Assembly (NCBI GenBank): GCA_031254385.1
Contig: JAIRUO010000165.1
Span: forward strand, 1-9,196
Source of the DNA: Treponema sp.
Lineage (GTDB): Bacteria; Spirochaetota; Spirochaetia; Treponematales; Breznakiellaceae
Direction of reading: 5' to 3'
Length of the DNA stretch: 9,196 nucleotides
Below the pieces are notes generated by a model that worked only from the letters and a program-made list of their open reading frames with translations, was not told the origin of the DNA and did no database searches. Positions 5,670 to 9,196 of the stretch are shown piece after piece. Made by a program: the position numbers and the translations under genes. The stretch's first letter is position 1, and every line of letters begins with the position of its first letter.

Positions 5670-6044
5670 ATGAAAAGGTTAATTCTTTCATCCTGTACCA
5701 AAGTATTTCTAGCAGTCCTTGCCCTTCTAGCCTTCATCCTTGCAGGGTGCCTGAGCATTGCCGGGGTACATTATGAACCAGGGGTTTACCAAGGCGTAGG
5801 CCAGGGTTATCACGGGACTATAAAGTTGCAGATCGAGCTTTCCGAAGGGGGGATCGAGGACATTGAGATACTTGAGCACGGCGAGGACAGTTTTGCTATT
5901 ATTGCCCTGGAAGAACTGCGGGAACTTGCCCTGGAAATGAATACCGCAGACCTTGACGCGATCTCCGGGGCAACTGTTTCCAGTAAAGGCTTTTTATCTG
6001 CCCTGGAAGAGGCCATGAACGCGGGGATAGCGAAGAAGAAGTAA
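5670..6044 (+). CDS. Minimal FMN-binding domain lipoprotein
   Basis: The 124-residue product starts at ATG 5670 behind GGGGGA. Residues 1-27 form a lipoprotein signal: basic MKR, hydrophobic core, lipobox L24-A25-G26-C27. The mature protein should be lipid-anchored at C27 and exported. Residues 38-118 are a single FMN-binding domain (PF04205-like, as in RnfG/NqrC): GVYQGVGQGYHGTIKLQIEL, then EDIEILEHGED, then D96-A-I-S-G-A-T102-V-S-S. In this family the Thr of the SGAT motif receives covalent FMN through a phosphoester bond made by an ApbE/Ftp flavin transferase, and all motif residues are present. It would be an extracytoplasmic electron carrier, but no Rnf/Nqr or reductase partner lies in the window, so its redox partner is unknown. 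It is divergent from rpmB, and a hairpin follows the stop. Confidence 0.9.
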   Translation: MKRLILSSCTKVFLAVLALLAFILAGCLSIAGVHYEPGVYQGVGQGYHGTIKLQIELSEGGIEDIEILEHGEDSFAIIALEELRELALEMNTADLDAISGATVSSKGFLSALEEAMNAGIAKKK

Positions 6045-6045
6045 C

Positions 6046-6061
6046 ATAAGGGCATCCTTAT
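6046..6061 (+). terminator. Short hairpin after the FMN-binding gene, weak terminator
   Basis: ATAAGG (6046-6051) pairs with CCTTAT (6056-6061) around a GCAT loop, directly after the stop codon, followed by AATTTGTT. The stem is only six base pairs with two G-C pairs, so termination may be partial. It fits the separate promoter of the HIT gene just downstream. Confidence 0.4.
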
Positions 6062-6077
6062 AATTTGTTAAAAATAT

Positions 6078-6086
6078 TGTTATACT
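6078..6086 (+). promoter_or_regulatory. Extended -10 promoter of the HIT gene
   Basis: TGTTATACT carries the TGn extension before TATACT (6081-6086). Only a poor -35 (TTATAA, 6058-6063, 17 bp away) is present, which is usual for extended -10 promoters. The expected start of transcription, about seven bases after the box, coincides with the A of the HIT ATG at 6093. Confidence 0.5.
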
Positions 6087-6092
6087 TTAGCA

Positions 6093-6449
6093 ATGGAAAC
6101 GACACAAGACAGTTGTATTTTTTGCAGGATCATTAAAGGCGAGATTCCGTCAAAAAAGATTTATGAAGACGATGAGATACTGGCCTTCCATGACATTACG
6201 CCCCAGGCGCCTGTACATTTTCTAGTAATTCCCAAACGCCATATTTCCAATATAATGGAAGCAAAGGATGAAGATTCGGCGCTGCTGGGGAAGCTGCTGT
6301 TTATGGCCCAAAAGCTGGCAACAGATCAAGGCTGCGGGGAAAAGGGCTTTAGGCTGGCGATCAACTGCAAGTCCGACGGAGGCCAGACAGTTGATCACCT
6401 TCACATTCATATTCTTGGAGGACGACAGCTTGGCTGGCCGCCGGGCTGA
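6093..6449 (+). CDS. HIT-family (Hint/HinT-type) nucleoside phosphoramidase
   Basis: The 118-residue protein has the usual length and all marks of the HinT branch of the histidine-triad superfamily. These are C8-I-F-C11-R-I-I-K-G-E-I-P at the N-terminus, Y-E-D-D-E near 24-28, PVHFLVIPKRHI (40-51), the triad H102-L-H104-I-H106 and the closing G-G-R-x-x-G-W-P-P-G. H104 should be the nucleophile that forms the nucleotidyl intermediate. Family enzymes hydrolyse aminoacyl-AMP and other AMP-N or AMP-S compounds in the cytoplasm. The start is fixed because an in-frame stop lies 21 bases upstream, no other Met is available, and homologues begin close to the CIFC motif. No Shine-Dalgarno precedes the ATG; the -10 box places transcription start at the ATG, so the mRNA is probably leaderless. 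The thioesterase gene follows after 13 bp with its own Shine-Dalgarno. Confidence 0.92.
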   Translation: METTQDSCIFCRIIKGEIPSKKIYEDDEILAFHDITPQAPVHFLVIPKRHISNIMEAKDEDSALLGKLLFMAQKLATDQGCGEKGFRLAINCKSDGGQTVDHLHIHILGGRQLGWPPG

Positions 6450-6462
6450 ATAAGGAAAGACA

Positions 6463-6876
6463 ATGTACACAATTACCGTAACACCCCGCTTTGGAGACGT
6501 AGATGTCCTTGGACATATCAATAATACTGCCCCGGCCATCTGGTTTGAGCAGGCCCGCAATCCCTTCTTTAGGATTTTTTCCCCTGACCTGGTAATATCC
6601 CTTGATACCTGGCCCCTTATCATGGCGCATACGGATTTTGATTTTGTTGATGAGTTACGCTTTGGTCATGACATTGAAATACGCACCGGTATTAGCCGCA
6701 TTGGAACTAAATCCTTTACCATTTATCACGAAGCCTGGCAGCAGGGGAAGTTATGCGTCAAGGGAAACGCAGTGATAGTGTATTTTGATTTTAACACCAG
6801 ACAAAGCCGCCCCATACCGGAGGATAAGAAGCAGCTTCTGGCAGAGCATTTGTGGGATATAGGGAGTAGGGAGTAG
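6463..6876 (+). CDS. 4HBT-fold acyl-CoA thioesterase
   Basis: A 137-residue hotdog-fold protein of normal length for the 4-hydroxybenzoyl-CoA thioesterase / YbgC-FadM type. The signature F-G-D-V-D14-V-L-G-H-I-N-N is near the start, followed by the helix W-F-E-Q-A-R. D14 is the expected catalytic residue. The core strands RFGHDIEIRTGISRIGTKSFTIYHE and CVKGNAVIVYFD (given here as separate short stretches, about 67-91 and 97-110) fit the fold. The substrate is probably an acyl-CoA, but chain type cannot be told. The ATG at 6463 follows AAGGAA (6452-6457), 13 bp after the HIT stop, so the pair is probably one transcript. The last four codons (G-S-R-E) and the TAG (6874-6876) lie inside a 7-bp tandem array, so the natural C-terminus was probably altered when the array arose. 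Confidence 0.85.
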   Translation: MYTITVTPRFGDVDVLGHINNTAPAIWFEQARNPFFRIFSPDLVISLDTWPLIMAHTDFDFVDELRFGHDIEIRTGISRIGTKSFTIYHEAWQQGKLCVKGNAVIVYFDFNTRQSRPIPEDKKQLLAEHLWDIGSRE

Positions 6877-6906
6877 GGAGTAGGGAGTAGGGAGTAGGGA
6901 GTAGGG
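6861..6906. repeat. Tandem heptamer array (AGGGAGT, six copies plus four bases), G-quadruplex-capable
   Basis: Six perfect copies of AGGGAGT (6861-6902) are followed by AGGG. The array overlaps the end of the thioesterase gene and fills the gap to the convergent glycosidase gene. It holds seven G-runs (6862, 6869, 6876, 6883, 6890, 6897, 6904 onward) separated by AGTA, which fits the G3N1-7 quadruplex rule on the plus strand and in the thioesterase mRNA. Perfect copies suggest recent slippage expansion. No ordinary terminator is seen between the two converging genes, so the array may affect transcript ends. Confidence 0.9.
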
Positions 6907-6908
6907 GA

Positions 6909-8960
6909 CTAGAGGAAAATCTTTAATTCTGCATCTTTATGCTCAAATGACACAGTACATTTTAAGAAGCTCTCCTGTATTGAGGATGTAATGCTGCCTC
7001 CGGTACACTCGATTTTTAGTTTTGTCGCGCCATTCAGGGTAAACCAATAATCAATACTTTCACCTGGAATTCCTTCAAGGCATAAGGTAAGAGAAGAATC
7101 CCGGCGATTTATGTATTTTACGCTGATGACATCCATGCTGACATGACGGGAGCTTCCTATTAGTTCTATAGAATTTTTTATTTGCGTTAGTGCTATAATT
7201 CGGTTTTGAAACGGCTCTGGGGGACTAATACTTAACTTTTCTTTTATTAGCCCAATAGGTTTTTGTTCCCAAAAGTCAAAACCGGCATAGGTTTGCAAGG
7301 GGTCAAGATTAAGGTCTTCTAGGGGAATGTTGAGGATCTGTTCCTCAGTACTGGGGGAAGGCCGCAAAATCTGGATCACGGTCCAGGAGCGACCTGATTG
7401 ATAAAAATGGTTTGCCCAAAGACTGCCATGTACAAGAGAAGGAATATCCTTATGAAGTATAACCATATTCCGGTACTTGTTCATTGGGCTGTCAGCATCC
7501 AGCGTGACGGCTTCTGCGCTGATCGATCCTGTCGGGGGCATGGTCTTTCGGATTACTTTCAGTTTCTCCTGGGTATAGAGCTCTGTATCATCGCTGATAA
7601 AATAGAGATAGCCGTTCAGTGAGACAAGGGAGGCAAGGGTTTTCGCATGGGGAGTTTCCATTCTCATACAGATATAATCAATATCGTTGCGGTATAAAAC
7701 GCCGTGAGTAAAATGCCAGCGGGCGGCTTCATTGATCTGCAGCAGGAGCGATTCATTTGAATCGGAAGCGTCTGTTGCAATGCGCATTGCATCGGCAAGG
7801 CCTGTATTTGGAGTCAGAACACCCCAGCAGGAAAGAAGGTAATTTTCCTCTCCAATGCCCCTTCGTACCGCTTCCATATACGCACGGAAACGTACAATGG
7901 CTTCATCGTTAGAAAGGAAACCTTCCCTTACAGCTAACATCAGCCCGTCATAGATAAGATGCCTTAAAGCGTCCACTTTGAAGTAACGGTAGCCTTTAGC
8001 GCCAAGTTCTTTGTAAAGCTCATAAATTTCTTCAAGGGATTCATCCTTGCAATCATAGACATAATCTATCCAGGGGCCTTTCAAAGGGTTCTCCTTCACG
8101 ATTATGCATCTGCCGCTTTCACGTGCATATTGAGTATTACTAATTGCGGCGTTAGTCCAGATCGCTGGACTCAATCCATGTTTTATTATAGCTGAAATAA
8201 TACCCTCGTGACCGCCGGGGAATTTTTCATTCGTTTTGAGCCAACCTTCTTTTATGGAAGCAATTCCTTCGCCGGGCATGAGCTGAGTCTGGTAGCCATC
8301 ATCTACCTGGATATATTGAAGGCCCCAGGGCTTTAGCTTATCCGCAAGAAAGGCCGATGCGGTTTCGATTTTCTCAAGGTTAATATCTTTGTGAAAGGCT
8401 TCCCAGGTCGCCCAGCCGCAAATAGAAGCGGGATTAAAACGGCGGTGCCTGGGATTGTGAAATTTAAAACCCAGGTGATCCTGATAATAACGGAAATATA
8501 CGTTTAAGTAAGCAACACCTTGTTCTAGAACTTCTCCCTCAACACATATATAATCCCTTCCGTTTTGCCGCGTAACAGCATCGCCGCGAAAGTGCCACTT
8601 AAACCCATGCCAGGTAATTAAGGTATCGCTGTCAAGATCATAAATGCCATTTACCCCATATATCAGAGGCTTCCCATTTTGTGACAGTATGGCCTTTCCG
8701 GGCGCAATCTTATCCTTTCGCATAACCACAGCATCAAGAGGCGTAAATTCAATAATGACCCTGGCAGATTTCTCAGTGGTAAAGACCAACTGCTGCAGAA
8801 ATGGGGCCGGCATAATGTCCCCGTCAGAAAACCGCTTGTATCCTATTTCTTCCGTTGTATCAAATCTCACATTGATATAAGCTTCGCCCTCAGCCTTATA
8901 GAGGAAAGATTTTTTATCTTCAACAACAGTTAAATCAAGATGGCATACCGGAAAGTCCAT
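6909..8960 (-). CDS. Clan GH-D glycoside hydrolase, GH36 / alpha-galactosidase-like
   Basis: The 683-residue protein starts at 8958-8960 behind GGAG and has no signal peptide, so it is cytoplasmic. Residues about 1-175 look like an N-terminal beta domain. A (beta/alpha)8 barrel follows, with I-C-G-W-A-T-W-E-A-F (180-189), Y-I-Q-V-D220-D221-G-Y (216-223), F-K-V-D330-A-L-R-H (327-334), C-W-G (378-380) and R-I-A-T-D397-A-S-D400-S-N (393-402). A C-terminal beta region begins near 500. By family knowledge the Asp of the K-x-D motif is the nucleophile, so D330 is proposed here, and D397 or D400 the acid/base. This is close to melibiases, but the exact substrate (alpha-galactoside or another alpha-linked sugar) cannot be read from sequence. 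It follows a uroporphyrinogen-decarboxylase-like gene by 44 bp on the same strand and converges on the thioesterase gene. Confidence 0.75.
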   Translation of the reverse strand: MDFPVCHLDLTVVEDKKSFLYKAEGEAYINVRFDTTEEIGYKRFSDGDIMPAPFLQQLVFTTEKSARVIIEFTPLDAVVMRKDKIAPGKAILSQNGKPLIYGVNGIYDLDSDTLITWHGFKWHFRGDAVTRQNGRDYICVEGEVLEQGVAYLNVYFRYYQDHLGFKFHNPRHRRFNPASICGWATWEAFHKDINLEKIETASAFLADKLKPWGLQYIQVDDGYQTQLMPGEGIASIKEGWLKTNEKFPGGHEGIISAIIKHGLSPAIWTNAAISNTQYARESGRCIIVKENPLKGPWIDYVYDCKDESLEEIYELYKELGAKGYRYFKVDALRHLIYDGLMLAVREGFLSNDEAIVRFRAYMEAVRRGIGEENYLLSCWGVLTPNTGLADAMRIATDASDSNESLLLQINEAARWHFTHGVLYRNDIDYICMRMETPHAKTLASLVSLNGYLYFISDDTELYTQEKLKVIRKTMPPTGSISAEAVTLDADSPMNKYRNMVILHKDIPSLVHGSLWANHFYQSGRSWTVIQILRPSPSTEEQILNIPLEDLNLDPLQTYAGFDFWEQKPIGLIKEKLSISPPEPFQNRIIALTQIKNSIELIGSSRHVSMDVISVKYINRRDSSLTLCLEGIPGESIDYWFTLNGATKLKIECTGGSITSSIQESFLKCTVSFEHKDAELKIFL

Positions 8961-9004
8961 ACCTACTCCAAAAGTTTTAGGATGCAGAAATCAATGCCCC
9001 ATTT

Positions 9005-9196
9005 TTATTTTACCGCATATTCCTTGAACAATTTTACGAATAACTTATAGTCATCGTAGCTGACCCCAGGCGGCGTCTGATGGTCAACGCCTAGAATAAA
9101 TCTGCCGTTTTTTACGCTCGGCATTAGCCGCTCAAACTCAGCCCTCAGTGCAGCCTCGCCCTTGTGCATTATCATTTTGTCGTAATGGCCAAGAAA
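9005..9196 (-). CDS. C-terminal end of a uroporphyrinogen decarboxylase-like (URO-D fold) protein, cut by window edge
   Basis: The minus frame is open from the right edge to TAA at 9005-9007, giving the last 63 residues. It ends with a pattern I recognise from the URO-D/corrinoid-methyltransferase-like superfamily: N-G-R-F-I-L-G-V-D-H-Q-T-P-P-G-V-S-Y-D-D, then YKLFVKLFKEYAVK. This matches the C-terminal beta-alpha unit where URO-D-like proteins carry a His before 'PPG(V/T)S'. Many members of this branch in fermentative bacteria are not haem enzymes; some are methyltransferases and others have unknown roles, often beside sugar genes. The catalytic part lies outside the window, so no reaction can be assigned. 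It is upstream of the GH36-like gene with a 44-bp gap and probably co-transcribed with it. Confidence 0.7.
   Translation of the reverse strand, partial: FLGHYDKMIMHKGEAALRAEFERLMPSVKNGRFILGVDHQTPPGVSYDDYKLFVKLFKEYAVK

Noticed and set aside
6222..6623. 133-codon minus-strand frame across the HIT and thioesterase genes
   Set aside because: It spans two well-recognised plus-strand genes and has no family motifs.
6861..6906. Heptamer array as a CRISPR or phase-variation switch
   Set aside because: Units are 7 bp with no spacers, so not CRISPR. Stops occur in all frames within 21 bases, so copy-number change cannot switch either flanking protein on or off.

Overview
The window looks like chromosomal DNA of a spirochaete, most likely a Treponema. 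The long minus-strand protein at 1391-2926 resembles the spirochaete-restricted DUF5312 family, and a transporter with a HEAT-repeat tail, a short ribosomal protein L28 and an Rpn/PD-(D/E)XK transposase-like gene lie nearby. The genus is an inference from gene content and my memory of these families; no 16S or other marker is present.

Left part (1-1390) is an accessory, rearranged patch. It holds the tail of a small 'YxC...GWHL' protein, a 53-residue Gly/Lys/Pro-rich basic protein, a strong Shine-Dalgarno followed by what looks like a truncated reading frame, a terminator-like hairpin, and a 50-bp fragment of the 3' end of a DUF5312 paralogue. After these comes a 289-codon Rpn-family nuclease/transposase gene that is intact except for one in-frame amber codon (977-979). 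The 50-bp fragment (399-448) matches the 3' end of the neighbouring full-length DUF5312 gene (1418-1467) at 47/50 positions, so the nuclease gene lies between direct repeats.

Middle part (1391-5595) is a minus-strand series: rpmB (L28), then a 775-residue MFS-like permease fused to a cytoplasmic HEAT-repeat domain, then the DUF5312 gene. rpmB has a clear promoter (TTGACA, 17 bp, TATCGT); the permease has no Shine-Dalgarno.

Divergent from rpmB, on the plus strand (5670-6876), lie a minimal FMN-binding lipoprotein, a Hint-type HIT protein whose start sits about 7 bases after an extended -10 box (probably leaderless), and a 4HBT-fold thioesterase 13 bp behind it. The thioesterase ends inside a 7-bp tandem array (AGGGAGT, six copies) that forms seven regularly spaced GGG runs.

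Right part (6909-9196, minus strand) carries the 3' end of a uroporphyrinogen-decarboxylase-like gene followed after 44 bp by a cytoplasmic clan GH-D (GH36-like) glycosidase with both catalytic aspartates apparently present. No tRNA, rRNA or CRISPR array was seen, and there is no gene-free stretch above 300 bases. I did not find a convincing new defence or mobile system. The most unusual items are the repeat-flanked amber-interrupted nuclease, a 33-bp promoter-region module shared by two unrelated genes, the heptamer/G-quadruplex array, and the permease-HEAT fusion.
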